Shown: positions 46,245 through 54,745 of the stretch, piece after piece
Layout of the letters: every line of letters starts with the position of its first letter
Numbering within the stretch: the first letter of the stretch is position 1
NCBI RefSeq assembly: GCF_003449015.1
Contig: NZ_QRGD01000010.1
Span: 91,886-155,885, forward strand
DNA length: 64,000 nt
Direction of reading: 5' to 3'
Source of the DNA: Aureibaculum luteum
GTDB lineage: Bacteria; Bacteroidota; Bacteroidia; Flavobacteriales; Flavobacteriaceae
Translations under genes and position numbers: made by a program
The notes under the pieces: generated by a model
The model's input: only the letters and a program-made list of their open reading frames with translations
Told to the model about the DNA's origin: nothing
Database searches by the model: none

Positions 46245-47098
46245 TTGGTAAAGGTAGTTCTATATCGCAAACCACTGCTTCCATCTCCTATGGTTGGGAT
46301 CAAGAAAAAGATGCTGAAATTATTTTAAGGCAACATTTGATTGGCGAGACTCCTTCTGAAATTTCAAAAGAATTTAAAACCATACAGGATATGAATTCTC
46401 GTTGCGAGAAAAATACAATTTCTTTTATCATTAGTCCAACTATAAGCGATGGAAAAAAGCTACAAGCAAAAGACCTTCATGAAATAACCAAAAGATTTAT
46501 GGTTCAAATGAAACTGGGAGAACGACAAGCGATCGCTTTTGTCCATCAGGACAAACAGCACAAGCATATCCATTTATACGTCAATAGAATCGACTTTAAA
46601 GGAAAAGCGTACAAAGACAGCTTTGTTGGAAAAAAGAGCCAATTGGCAGCCGAAAGGGTCGCGGAAGAAATGAAACTGACAACGGTAAAACAGGTACAGC
46701 TTGAAAAGGAATTTAATCAAAGGGAAATCAGAGCTGAAATAAAAAGAAGACATGATCTGAGTATAAAACAATTTCGACCAAAATCATTTGATGCATATAT
46801 CAAAGCAATGGAAACCAATGGTGTCAAGGTAATTCCATCGATCAACAATCAAAATAAACTGCAAGGTTTTCGATTTGAATTTGATAATCATAATTTAAAA
46901 GGTAGTGAGGTCAATCGGAAAATGTCAATACTAAATATTGGCAACGAACTCAACCAAAATCCAAATGCTTCATTATTTAAAGCGAAAAACAATCAAGTTA
47001 AGCTACTGGGGAAAACGTTGGAATTAACACCAAACTTGGCTCTAAAAATATCTAAGACAGTAATTAAAAAAGTAATCGACCTCGGAATGGGTATCTAA
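46241..47098 (+). CDS. mobB: Relaxase/mobilization nuclease
   Basis: A 285-residue relaxase of the MobA/VirD2-like group. The start is GTG 46241, overlapping the mobC stop as GTGA. The N-terminus MIGKGSSISQTTASISYGW is typical of Bacteroidota MobB-type relaxases. The metal-binding His triad is in HQDKQHKHIHLYVNRID (about 106-122). The catalytic Tyr is probably the one in SISYGW near 17, but this is inferred. The C-terminal part is helical and binds DNA in related proteins. Confidence 0.88.
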   Translation: MIGKGSSISQTTASISYGWDQEKDAEIILRQHLIGETPSEISKEFKTIQDMNSRCEKNTISFIISPTISDGKKLQAKDLHEITKRFMVQMKLGERQAIAFVHQDKQHKHIHLYVNRIDFKGKAYKDSFVGKKSQLAAERVAEEMKLTTVKQVQLEKEFNQREIRAEIKRRHDLSIKQFRPKSFDAYIKAMETNGVKVIPSINNQNKLQGFRFEFDNHNLKGSEVNRKMSILNIGNELNQNPNASLFKAKNNQVKLLGKTLELTPNLALKISKTVIKKVIDLGMGI

Positions 47099-47109
47099 AC
47101 AAAAACGAC

Positions 47110-47439
47110 ATGGCAAAAATTGAAGAAATCACAGAATTATTGGTAAACGAAATCAGCTCTTTTGAAAAAAGCATTGAGCAATTGGGAAAAGTTAGTGATA
47201 AGCTACATGCAACTAAAGTCAGTATTGACATTAGAGAGATTAGGGCTTTGTTACATAGTCATCAACATGAAATAAAGGCAGTATTGGATTCTCAGAAAAA
47301 GCTTTATAGCAGATATGAATATTTACTGGAAAATGCCAAGATTTATCCTAATTGGGCGGTGATTGTTTTTATTGTCTCGCTTATTTTTGGGGGTGTATCT
47401 ACTTCCTATGTTTTAATAACTAAGATATTTGTCTTATAA
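47110..47439 (+). CDS. Coiled-coil protein with C-terminal membrane helix
   Basis: A 109-residue protein of unknown function. About 80 residues of helical, coiled-coil sequence (ISSFEKSIEQLGKVSDKL) are followed by one membrane helix (VIVFIVSLIFGGVSTSYVLI, about 83-102). It is 12 nt after the relaxase and in the same run, so it probably assists mobilization or links the relaxosome to the membrane. Confidence 0.75.
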   Translation: MAKIEEITELLVNEISSFEKSIEQLGKVSDKLHATKVSIDIREIRALLHSHQHEIKAVLDSQKKLYSRYEYLLENAKIYPNWAVIVFIVSLIFGGVSTSYVLITKIFVL

Positions 47440-47742
47440 AACGTTCGTTTTATGAAACTTTTGAAATAAGGTTTATTTATATCTTGAAAAGTAACAGATT
47501 GATATAAGCAATATATCAGTTAAAAACAAAAATATCAGGATAGAACCAAACTTTAAGTTTAACTCTTAACAACTTTTTTTTACATACGGCTTAAGTTTGA
47601 GTTTTAATTAATTTAAAGAAGAAAAGGTTTGTTTTTTAGCTCAGTTCTTTGTTGTATGCAGGTGCTTATATGTAACAGTTAGTTTATTCCTCAACAAATC
47701 TAACTTTTTTGTTATAAACCTTTAAAATATTAAGGTATGCTA
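47440..47742. other. Non-coding stretch at the right of the mobilizable element
   Basis: A 303-nt AT-rich gap between convergent genes. It contains TTAGCTCAGTT near 47637, an 11-nt match to the D-arm of tRNA-Asn, but nothing else of the tRNA. I see no gene or clear terminator. The right end of the element probably lies here or further right. Confidence 0.45.
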
Positions 47743-48384
47743 TTATAACACATAAGAGTTATTATTCTTTTCATAAGCTATTGTGGTTGAAGGCCCATGA
47801 CCAGTATAAATAATAGTTCCATCGGGCTTAATTAATAATTTCTTTTTAATACCATCTACTAAAGTTTCTAAGTTTCCATATGGTACTTCTGTATGACCAA
47901 TACTTCCCTTGAAAAGAACATCTCCCCCAATCATAAAATCTTGCTGTTCACAGTAAAGAACTATACTTCCTGGTGAATGACCTGGTACATGAATAATCTC
48001 AAACGTAGACGTTCCTAAGGTTAACGTATCTCCTTCTTTGACATAATTGGTTAATTGAGATACGGGTTCCATATGAAGATTAAACCAGCCAGCCATTTCT
48101 GGAATTCTTGGCATAAGTAAATTAGCTTCTTTATGGCCTATTAAAGGAACTTTCCATTGCTTTAATGCAAAATTAACGCCTGCTACGTGGTCAAAATGTG
48201 CATGTGTCAGCACGATTTTAGTAACATTTAATTGCTCTTTTTCTACGAAATAAGCTAGTGTTTGTTCTTCATCTGTATTCCAACAACCTGGATCTATGAG
48301 AATGCAATCTTTAGTTTCGGAATCCCATAGCACATATGTATTTACTTGAACGGGTTTGAATGGGAAAATTTGAACATGAATCAT
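47743..48384 (-). CDS. Metallo-beta-lactamase-fold hydrolase (glyoxalase II-like)
   Basis: A 213-residue single-domain hydrolase. The metal-binding motif HxHxDH is in LTHAHFDHVAG near 60. Further ligands are in HVPGHSPGSIV near 136, the Asp of GGDVLFKG near 154, and the His of YTGHGPST near 196. A role in thioester (for example S-lactoylglutathione-like) hydrolysis is possible but not shown. It is the last gene of a minus-strand run of five with overlapping ends (4-nt overlap with the next gene upstream). Confidence 0.85.
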   Translation of the reverse strand: MIHVQIFPFKPVQVNTYVLWDSETKDCILIDPGCWNTDEEQTLAYFVEKEQLNVTKIVLTHAHFDHVAGVNFALKQWKVPLIGHKEANLLMPRIPEMAGWFNLHMEPVSQLTNYVKEGDTLTLGTSTFEIIHVPGHSPGSIVLYCEQQDFMIGGDVLFKGSIGHTEVPYGNLETLVDGIKKKLLIKPDGTIIYTGHGPSTTIAYEKNNNSYVL

Positions 48385-49346
48385 TGTTTTATATATTTAT
48401 CATAGAATTCGCCAAACGAATCGTACGTAAATTTCACAGCTTCTTTAGAAATTTCGGCATTAGGTACATAAGCATCAAAACCATGATAAGCACCTTTATA
48501 TAATTTGAATTTCTCATCAACACCCTCCTGTTTCAAAGCATCAATGTAAGCAATTGTTTCATCCTTAAATGGCTCCATAGCACCAACAAATGAAATAGTT
48601 GGAGGGAAGTTGGTGTAATCTTTATTTCTTGCTGCCGCTGCGTAGGCAGGAACTTCTTCATTATTAGCTTTAATATCTTTTAAATAAGAATCCCAACCTT
48701 TTTTATTTGATTTTGTATTCCAAACAGGAACCGATGTCATCTCTTTAGCCGAATTAGTATTCTGAAGATCATCTATCATTGGATAAAATGGCATTTGAAA
48801 AGCAATGTTAAAATCACTTGTATCTCTTGCTTTTAGAGTAACAGCTGCTGTTAATCCACCACCACCACTATGACCAGCTACCATAAAATTATCATCATAA
48901 ATGCCGAGTTCATCAGCATTTTCTTTTGCCCACAACAAGGTGTCATAACAATCATTAAAAGCAGCTGGATATGGAGCGTCTAAAGCTTTTCTATAAGCAG
49001 GAGCGATAACTATACATGGCCTTTTTTCAATAAATTGCTTAATAATATCAAGATTAGGCGTCATTTCTGGGCTTCCTAATATGTATCCTCCTCCGTGTAT
49101 ATATTGTAATAGAGGTAATCTCCCTTTAACATTTAGAGGTTTAAATATGCGAACTCTAATATCTGGCCCACCATTCTTACTTGGAATAAAACGTTCTTCA
49201 TTATGTAGTCCTTTTATTTTTTTTCCATTAAACATACGAGCTGAGAAATTCATCATCTTAATCCCCCAATTTCTACTAGCCAAAAAAGTGAACGACTTTA
49301 ATGGCGTGTACATGGACTGAAGTCCTTTGTCTATTTGATTTTTCAT
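48381..49346 (-). CDS. Alpha/beta hydrolase, hormone-sensitive-lipase-like
   Basis: A 321-residue esterase-like enzyme. The oxyanion motif HGGGY is in YIHGGGYILGS near 86 and the nucleophile Ser in AGHSGGGGL near 160. A His is in YKGAYHGFDAY near 288. The acid residue is probably Glu or Asp near 262. The HGGG type marks the HSL family, which acts on small esters. It is coupled to the DsbA-like gene upstream (4-nt overlap). Confidence 0.85.
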   Translation of the reverse strand: MKNQIDKGLQSMYTPLKSFTFLASRNWGIKMMNFSARMFNGKKIKGLHNEERFIPSKNGGPDIRVRIFKPLNVKGRLPLLQYIHGGGYILGSPEMTPNLDIIKQFIEKRPCIVIAPAYRKALDAPYPAAFNDCYDTLLWAKENADELGIYDDNFMVAGHSGGGGLTAAVTLKARDTSDFNIAFQMPFYPMIDDLQNTNSAKEMTSVPVWNTKSNKKGWDSYLKDIKANNEEVPAYAAAARNKDYTNFPPTISFVGAMEPFKDETIAYIDALKQEGVDEKFKLYKGAYHGFDAYVPNAEISKEAVKFTYDSFGEFYDKYIKQ

Positions 49347-50005
49347 AATTTTTCTATATTTTGATTTGCTAAAACCTCGGCTAACACTTGCTTATAACTT
49401 GCAACAGATTGTGCTCCACCAACAGGTTCTGAGTCATTAAAATACATGGTTGGCACACCTGATACTCCTTGGTTTTTCCAATATTGTAATTGTTGTTCAA
49501 CGTGCTTACGAGCTTCTGTATCATCTAATTTTTTAATCCCTTCATCAGCGTTCAGTCCAACAGCCAGTAATTCCTTATATAGAACATCTTTGTCAGATAT
49601 ATCCTTTCGTTCGCTAAAAAAAGATGCTACCAAACGCGAATTTAATTCGGTCTGTAAACCATAACCTTTGGCATAGTCTAGTAAAATATGGGCATTTTTG
49701 GTATTAATAATTTTCATACCATCAAATAGGTCAAATTTGAAGCCTTCAGCTTCAGCCATAGCAGCTAAGCGTAATTTATGTACATCTGTTTCCTCATTGC
49801 TTGCTCCATATTTTTGCGACCTGTATAGATATTGGTCTATGCCTTCTGCAGGCAGACCCGGGTTTAATTCAAAAGGTTCCCATATGATTTCTACTTTATC
49901 TTGTAATTCCATTTCGGTAATGGCTTGTTGAAGTCTTTTGTATCCAATAAGACACCAGGGGCAAACGACATCTGAAACGATGTTTATTTTTACGCTATTT
50001 TCCAT
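49343..50005 (-). CDS. DsbA-family oxidoreductase, FrnE-like
   Basis: A 220-residue thioredoxin-fold protein without a signal peptide, so cytoplasmic. The redox site CPWC is in SDVVCPWCLIGYKRL near 14-28. The cis-Pro region is VSGVPTMYFNDSEPVGG near 185. FrnE-like proteins serve as disulfide isomerases or glutathione-like isomerases in stress. It ends with a 4-nt overlap to the esterase gene. Confidence 0.88.
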   Translation of the reverse strand: MENSVKINIVSDVVCPWCLIGYKRLQQAITEMELQDKVEIIWEPFELNPGLPAEGIDQYLYRSQKYGASNEETDVHKLRLAAMAEAEGFKFDLFDGMKIINTKNAHILLDYAKGYGLQTELNSRLVASFFSERKDISDKDVLYKELLAVGLNADEGIKKLDDTEARKHVEQQLQYWKNQGVSGVPTMYFNDSEPVGGAQSVASYKQVLAEVLANQNIEKL

Positions 50006-50006
50006 A

Positions 50007-50453
50007 TTAGAAGTTTCCTTTTGTATTATTACTTAGTCTTAGATAAAGCTCATGAGAACTACGCTCTACCCAGTTTCGTGATATTTTTCCATTTTCAATC
50101 TCCAATATTGAAATAAGATGTAATTCTACAGGTGCACCGTCTGGCTTTGTTCCAAACATTCCTTTATTATAACCTGTCCCAATCATTCTAGTAATAACTC
50201 TTGCTCCGTCATCAGTAACAAGCATTTCTTGCGGAACTATCTTTAGGTCACCTATCTGTGTCTGCATTCCGATAATCCATTTTTTAAAAATCTCTCTTCC
50301 TTCAATGTCCTTACCATCTGCTGTCAGTTTATAATCATCAGTGATTAACTCTTCAAGAGCATCAAGATTAAAAGGAGCATTCCAAATTTCTGTCCAAAAT
50401 CTAGTAGCTAATACCTTACTTGTATCTTTATTTGACTTATTTATCTGTTCCAT
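50007..50453 (-). CDS. SnoaL-like ester-cyclase-family protein
   Basis: A 148-residue protein with an NTF2-like cone fold: FWTEIWNAPFNLDALEELITDDY, then the FKKWI and PQEMLVTDDGARVITRMIGTG strands and the C-terminal LHLISILEIENGKISRNWV. Proteins of this type are placed with polyketide cyclase-like and ester cyclase names, but most have unknown substrates. It is 1 nt upstream of the DsbA-like gene in the operon. Confidence 0.8.
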   Translation of the reverse strand: MEQINKSNKDTSKVLATRFWTEIWNAPFNLDALEELITDDYKLTADGKDIEGREIFKKWIIGMQTQIGDLKIVPQEMLVTDDGARVITRMIGTGYNKGMFGTKPDGAPVELHLISILEIENGKISRNWVERSSHELYLRLSNNTKGNF

Positions 50454-50476
50454 ATTTTGTGTTTTTAAAATTTAAA

Positions 50477-51070
50477 TTACTTAACCAGTGCTGGTTTTGG
50501 TTCCTTTGTCCAAGTTCTACTTTCAAATGCTTTGTCTACTGGGATATCAAAGATGTGATTTGTGTAGTTGCTCATTGTTTTAACAGCAGCTCCTGTAACA
50601 ATACCAAGAATATGACTTTTTGTATAGCCTACATTCAAAAAGTTTTCAATATCTAATTCTGAAGGGTAGCCTCGTTTTTCTATCATTATTTTAGAAAATA
50701 GACTTAATGCCTTTAATTTCTCATCAGGAATTTCTGTATTATTTCGTATTGCATCAGTTACTTCTTTAGGGACTTTAGACATTCGGTCTGCAATAACACT
50801 ATGTGCAGCCATACAGTACTCACATCCATTTTCATAATTCATAGATAAAAAGACAACTTCTTGTTCTTGTGGTGTAAAACCTGCATTTTTTCTAAACGAA
50901 TCATAAGCGTAGGTGTAGGCATCCAGTAACGCATCGTTATTTGCCATGGTGGCATACATATTGGCAATCATTCCAGCTCTTTTTTTAGAGGTTTCTAAAA
51001 TGGAGCTTGATAACGTGTTTGCAGTTTCTATTGTTTTCGGTGCTAAGCTTACTTTCTTTATTGTATTCAT
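50477..51070 (-). CDS. Carboxymuconolactone-decarboxylase/AhpD-like peroxidase
   Basis: A 197-residue protein of the AhpD-like fold. The redox motif is NGCEYCMAAHSVIAD near 81-95, the CxxC...H site used in alkylhydroperoxidase activity. It is the first gene of the run that also contains the SnoaL-like, DsbA-like, esterase and MBL genes. The start lies about 50 nt from a pair of direct repeats that are probable regulator sites. Confidence 0.88.
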   Translation of the reverse strand: MNTIKKVSLAPKTIETANTLSSSILETSKKRAGMIANMYATMANNDALLDAYTYAYDSFRKNAGFTPQEQEVVFLSMNYENGCEYCMAAHSVIADRMSKVPKEVTDAIRNNTEIPDEKLKALSLFSKIMIEKRGYPSELDIENFLNVGYTKSHILGIVTGAAVKTMSNYTNHIFDIPVDKAFESRTWTKEPKPALVK

Positions 51071-51117
51071 AATTTTATTTTTTTCTTCAATGATGAAATT
51101 TTAGTTTCTAATATGAT

Positions 51118-51195
51118 GCAAGTATACAAAAGATACTATTGTTGTACAATACGTTACGTATAGGTTAGCAAGTATACAAAAGGATAGTGTTGTTG
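51118..51195. promoter_or_regulatory. Operator region of the HxlR-controlled divergent unit
   Basis: GCAAGTATACAAAAG occurs twice (51118 and 51168, 50 nt apart), each followed by a related ATA...TTGTTG. Between them lies the palindrome ATACGTTACGTAT (51149-51161). The first repeat also contains AGTAT-N7-ATACT. Three possible sites in one 78-nt block next to the peroxidase gene suggest cooperative binding. Confidence 0.65.
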
Positions 51196-51285
51196 ATGTG
51201 AAGACTTTATCGTTAAAAAAAAATGAACTTTTTTTCAAGAAAAATTTAGTGACTTGTAAATTATAGCGATTAAGGGATTTTAAGT

Positions 51286-51293
51286 TACCTTTG
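51286..51293 (+). promoter_or_regulatory. -7 box of the hxlR-type gene
   Basis: TACCTTTG matches TAnnTTTG about 90 nt before the regulator gene. The -33 element is not evident. Confidence 0.45.
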
Positions 51294-51385
51294 TAGTCTT
51301 AGTATATATTAGGTACTTATGTAAATCAGTTAGTTATGATTGGTAAATCCTATTTTTTATAAAAGTTAAATAGAAATATAGTAGT

Positions 51386-51775
51386 ATGAATGACAAAAGA
51401 ATGCAAGAGATGTTGGCTAATTTGGATGTAGAAAATCCATCAGAAGTATGTCCAATAAAAGATGTATTAGCTACAATGTTGGATAAATGGACTATGATGA
51501 TAGTATTAGTTCTTGGAAAACACAAAGTGCTCCGTTTTGCAGATGTAAAAAGAAGTGTGGTAGGCATATCTCCTAAAATGCTGACTAAATCGTTGCGAAC
51601 TCTAGAAAGAGATGGTCATGTAAAAAGAACTGTTTATCCAGAAGTACCTATTAGGGTAGAGTATAACTTAACAGATCAAGGCTCTATCTTTTTGAAAAAA
51701 TTAGTCGATTTAGCAGATTGGATCGTACCTCACGTACCTGCCATAGTAAAAAATAGGGAAGAGTTTATCAAATAA
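51386..51775 (+). CDS. HxlR-family redox-type transcription regulator
   Basis: A 129-residue winged-helix protein. The conserved Cys-Pro of the family is in SEVCPIKDVL near 24, followed by LDKWTMMIVLVLGKHKVLRF, GISPKMLTKSLRTLERDGHVKRTVYPEVPIRVEYNLTDQG. The single Cys is the usual sensor in quinone- or aldehyde-sensing members. It is divergent from the peroxidase-DsbA operon, and the shared region holds direct repeats and a palindrome. Confidence 0.92.
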   Translation: MNDKRMQEMLANLDVENPSEVCPIKDVLATMLDKWTMMIVLVLGKHKVLRFADVKRSVVGISPKMLTKSLRTLERDGHVKRTVYPEVPIRVEYNLTDQGSIFLKKLVDLADWIVPHVPAIVKNREEFIK

Positions 51776-51934
51776 AGGGTAGAGAAATTAGCTATTCTGG
51801 AGAATTAAATAATACTAATTTGTATTGGTTAAATCTGCTCTTTTACAAATTTCAATTCAAGTTGTTAGTTTTATCATTTTAAAATGAGTAAGTGAAGGCT
51901 TTATTCCTTCACTTTGTTATTAGTTCTGTGTTTT

Positions 51935-52079
51935 TTCCGCCTTGTGCCTAACATTAAATATATAGAGTGTAGGGGAGAGAACTAGCAGTAAGTTATTAGA
52001 AATCTCTTAGCCAAAAGAAAACATTTTGTATTGATTTTTTTTTAAATAGCCAAATTTTACATTTGGCGGTCTTTAGTTA
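51935..52079. repeat. Intergenic repeat, copy C (partial)
   Basis: Copy C has TTCCGCCTTGTGCCTA (51935-51950) and TTGGCGG (52073-52079). Copies A (57186) and B (63752) share further blocks. CCGCC and GGCGG can pair. It fills most of the 374-nt gap between two convergent genes, which otherwise holds nothing I recognise. Confidence 0.6.
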
Positions 52080-52149
52080 ATCTCTGCTTTTTCTAAAACA
52101 GAAAAACTCCCTATGAACTTTATATAGTGTTCGCTTTTCGTCATTTTTT

Positions 52150-52482
52150 CTATATCGTAATTAGATGTTCTTTACCTTTAATAAGTCCTGTCAATTTACT
52201 CATGTATTTAACGGTAATACCTAAATCCTTTAAAGTTGTCGTTAATTTCATTTTATCGGCACACGCTTTACAGGCTTCAACAGTAACTCCATTTTCTATT
52301 AACTTTTGCAATTCGTTTTGCACTTCAATATCTTCTCCTGAAAGACGGGTAGAAGCTCCCCAAATAATAATATTCACTTTATCCCACGCAGCACTTTTAA
52401 TTGAATTACTGGCATACATCGCTACCATATACATAAAGGTATCTTTATCCTTACTTGTCCATAATATATTTAATTTCTCCAT
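52150..52482 (-). CDS. DsrE/DsrF-family sulfur-relay-like protein
   Basis: The start is ATG 52480-52482 (MEKLNILWTSKDKD), 110 residues; the longer frame runs into the upstream pseudogene. The fold signature is NILWTSKDKDTFMYMVAMYA, then the VNIIIWGASTRLS strand and VTVEACKACADKMK with two Cys near 68-71. These Cys are at the place of the active Cys of DsrE. A role in sulfur transfer is inferred. It follows a TfoX-like pseudogene by 47 nt. Confidence 0.85.
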   Translation of the reverse strand: MEKLNILWTSKDKDTFMYMVAMYASNSIKSAAWDKVNIIIWGASTRLSGEDIEVQNELQKLIENGVTVEACKACADKMKLTTTLKDLGITVKYMSKLTGLIKGKEHLITI

Positions 52483-52529
52483 TGTTTTCGACTTTATTTG
52501 TTTCGTTTTTTTTGAATTTCCAATGATTC

Positions 52530-52823
52530 TTATGCCCATCTAATAAACGCTTCAGAATCTTCTAATATAGCAGCTGGAATATTGTAAAATGAAAACACGG
52601 TTGCATTACTTTTAAAGGGTTTTAATGGAACCGAACCTGTTTCAATAAATTTAGCCCTATTTGTATCATCTACTTTCAAATAAACTACATCGCTTGCAAT
52701 CATTCAAAAAACTAAATTATCCTGATACAATGCAACACAACCAAACATTTTATTGATATGCACATTACCCCAACCCGATAATTGGTCAAGAACAAACTGT
52801 GTAAAATCATTTGAAACAGCCAT
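52530..52823 (-). pseudogene. TfoX/Sxy N-terminal-domain protein, in-frame TGA
   Basis: Reading from ATG 52821-52823 gives MAVSNDFTQFVLDQLSGWG, then KMFGCVALYQDNLVF, a TGA stop at codon 40 (52704-52706), and on in the same frame MIASDVVYLKVDDTN through LEDSEAFIRWA to a TAA. The intact copy at 61551-61883 has Gly at that position, so a single GGA to TGA change explains it. Similarity continues on both sides, which shows recent loss or a sequencing error. Confidence 0.85.
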
Positions 52824-52825
52824 TG

Positions 52826-53260
52826 CTATTTGTTTTTTGAATACAATTTTGACGCTATCCAAGCTCCGATAATCATCTCAGCCCACGCGATAGGGAATAT
52901 AATAGCAGCCGCACTCCATTCTCCCAAGCCTGTATTTACAGTGGCTATCCAAAATATACCAATAGTCGCTAATGCTGTAGTTGTACCTGAAATAATAATT
53001 GACTTTAGGTTATTCTCAAATGCAACGGAACAAAGCCAAAATATAAATACTAAAACCGCAGACAATAGAGTATCCCAAATTCCCCAAATTAAGGCATTAC
53101 TTACGTCCATAGTACCAACTGGTATTCTGCCCGCAATGAATTTTTCTATCAATGGGAAGGCAACTAACATAGCTCTTCCTACTTCTGCAATATGTATCCA
53201 AATGCTTGTTATTAAAGTGATAATAACAAATTGTTTCAAATTAAAAACTTTATTTTCCAT
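52826..53260 (-). CDS. Hypothetical four-helix membrane protein
   Basis: The start is ATG 53258-53260 (MENKVFNLKQFVIITL), 144 residues. Four hydrophobic helices are seen, near 8-26, 50-75, 80-104 and 112-135. A small polar loop between helices one and two carries AEVGRAM and RIPVGTMDVSNALIWG. I do not recognise the family. It lies 2 nt upstream of the TfoX-like pseudogene and probably shares its message. Confidence 0.7.
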   Translation of the reverse strand: MENKVFNLKQFVIITLITSIWIHIAEVGRAMLVAFPLIEKFIAGRIPVGTMDVSNALIWGIWDTLLSAVLVFIFWLCSVAFENNLKSIIISGTTTALATIGIFWIATVNTGLGEWSAAAIIFPIAWAEMIIGAWIASKLYSKNK

Positions 53261-53382
53261 TGTATTTCTATATTTAAACTTAATATAAAGGTATATGAAA
53301 TGCAAGAAAATAAACGTTGATATTTGCTAAGAAATGGATTTAATTGTATTTAATAATGAGCTTGGTGTCGTTTTGTGAATTT

Positions 53383-54486
53383 TCACATCTGAACAATTAT
53401 TAAAGCTTTTGAAAAGGCAGCTTCAAAATCATCATTAAAAGAAAACCCTTCTTCAAAAAATAAATGATTGATATGAAGTGTAGCACTCTTTTTATCCGCT
53501 TTACAATCCATTCTAGCCACTAATTTACTATCCCAAAGAATGGGTAATGAAAAATAGCCATATTTACGTTTCGCAGCTGGAGTATAACATTCTATTTTGT
53601 AATCAAAGTCAAATAAGTGCTCCATGCGTTTACGCTGAATCAATAAATTATCAAAAGGAGAAAGAATTTTTAGTTGACTATGAATAGGTTTACTTAACAA
53701 GCTCAAAGCATTAGGTAAAGCATAATATATTTGTCCGTTTACACTTACTTGAACTAATTCATTGTTTGATTGCATGTCCTTTAATTCTGAAGTAATAAGT
53801 TTATTGGTGTTTTTAAGTAAATAGGACATTTCACTTGCTTGGCCAATACCATTAGCTCTTAGATAGCTTGTAATTAAATACCGGATATGCTGTTGTTGCG
53901 TAGGGCATTTATCATCAATGTTATCGGGTAAAACGCGTTCCGTAAGGTCATATACTTTATGAAAATTCTTCCGACTCGAAATCATCAAATCTCCTTGCAT
54001 AAACAAATTCTCTAAAGCTTGTTTTGCGGGTTTGCTTTACCATTCTCCCAGTTTAGCTTTATGTTCAAAGTCTTTTGCCATTAAAGGCCCTTCGTTTTCT
54101 ATACGTTCTAGTATACTATCCATTAGTTTGACATCTTTCTGAAACCAATGGCTTTGTTCGTTTTTTAGAATAGCCTCTTTACGGGGAAGCGAATACTTAT
54201 AATCGCGCATGGGCAGGTATGCTGCAGCATGCGACCAATATTCGAATATCTGTTTAGATTCAATTAACGTATGAATATGAGAAAGTTCGTATTCAGGATT
54301 TCTATTCCATAATGTATGATGATGGGCACGTTGAATAGCAGAAATGGTATCTATTTGCACATAACCAAGATGTTCAATACTCACCAGCGTATTATCTATC
54401 GCAGTTCCATTTACTATATCTGGCAAAACGCGTTGAGAAAGCAACACAATCTTTTGTGCTTCCAGTGGGGAGAGTATTTCTTTCAT
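53383..54486 (-). pseudogene. YcaQ-like winged-helix DNA-repair-type protein, in-frame TAA
   Basis: The frame has an ATG at 54486, a TAA at 54037-54039 and continues in the same frame to 53383. The N-terminal half has YVQIDTISAIQRAHHHTLWNR near 41-61 (QxD motif, then RAHH) and EYWSHAAAYLP near 82. The half after the stop has SKPAKQALENLFMQGDLM and KVYDLTERVLP. Both parts belong to the YcaQ/AlkX DNA glycosylase family, whose usual length is about 400. The stop replaces one codon after GEW. It is probably inactive unless read through. Confidence 0.85.
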
Positions 54487-54743
54487 ATTGCATCACGTAT
54501 TTCTTTTCTTATACGACTTAAGTGTTCCGCTGAAATACCAATAAAAGAGGCAATTTGATGTTGTGGAACTCTCGAAATAATTTGTTTATTATTTTTTCGA
54601 AGGTCTAAATATCTTTCTTTTGGCGTTTTTGTGATAAAAAATTGCCGTTGTTCTTCTACTTTTATAAAATTAATTTTGAACAATTGAAAACTCATTCTGT
54701 GAAATCCAATAATTTCTGAATTCAAAAATTCAAGTGTAGCCAT
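54483..54743 (-). pseudogene. Crp/Fnr-family regulator, C-terminal half only
   Basis: 86 residues correspond to the C-terminal winged helix of Crp/Fnr-like proteins: TKTPKERYLDLRKNN, then SRVPQHQIASFIGISAEHLSRIRKEI. The cyclic-nucleotide-binding domain is absent; directly upstream is the stop of the NTF2-like gene. A 4-nt overlap joins it to the YcaQ-like pseudogene. It could be a free DNA-binding domain, but a deletion remnant is more likely. Confidence 0.75.
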
Positions 54744-54745
54744 CT

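Larger units (their letters stand above)
42001..47500. mobile_element. Mobilizable integrated element, integrase not seen (borders approximate)
   Basis: Directly after tRNA-Asn come an excisionase-like HTH protein, a primase-helicase, a CHC2/Toprim primase, a MobC-like protein, a relaxase and a membrane protein, all on the plus strand. This is the gene order of small mobilizable elements and plasmids of Bacteroidota. A tRNA gene is a usual integration site. I find no integrase and no second copy of the tRNA 3' end within the window, so the right border is a guess. The element may be a remnant or depend on an integrase elsewhere. Confidence 0.65.

Noticed and set aside
47637..47647. TTAGCTCAGTT as a tRNA fragment from element integration
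   Set aside because: Only 11 nt of the D-arm match. Integration duplicates the 3' end of a tRNA, which is absent here.
47520..47700. A fourth copy of the A/B/C repeat family
   Set aside because: Only short scattered matches such as AAAAGGTTTGTT are found, without the ordered blocks.
52127..52543. Plus-strand frame of 138 codons opposite the DsrE-like gene
   Set aside because: The minus-strand frame carries DsrE motifs; the plus frame is a hydrophobic mirror.
52704..52706. TGA in the TfoX-like gene as a selenocysteine codon
   Set aside because: The intact relative has Gly here, not Cys, and no selenocysteine machinery or SECIS-like fold is evident in the window.
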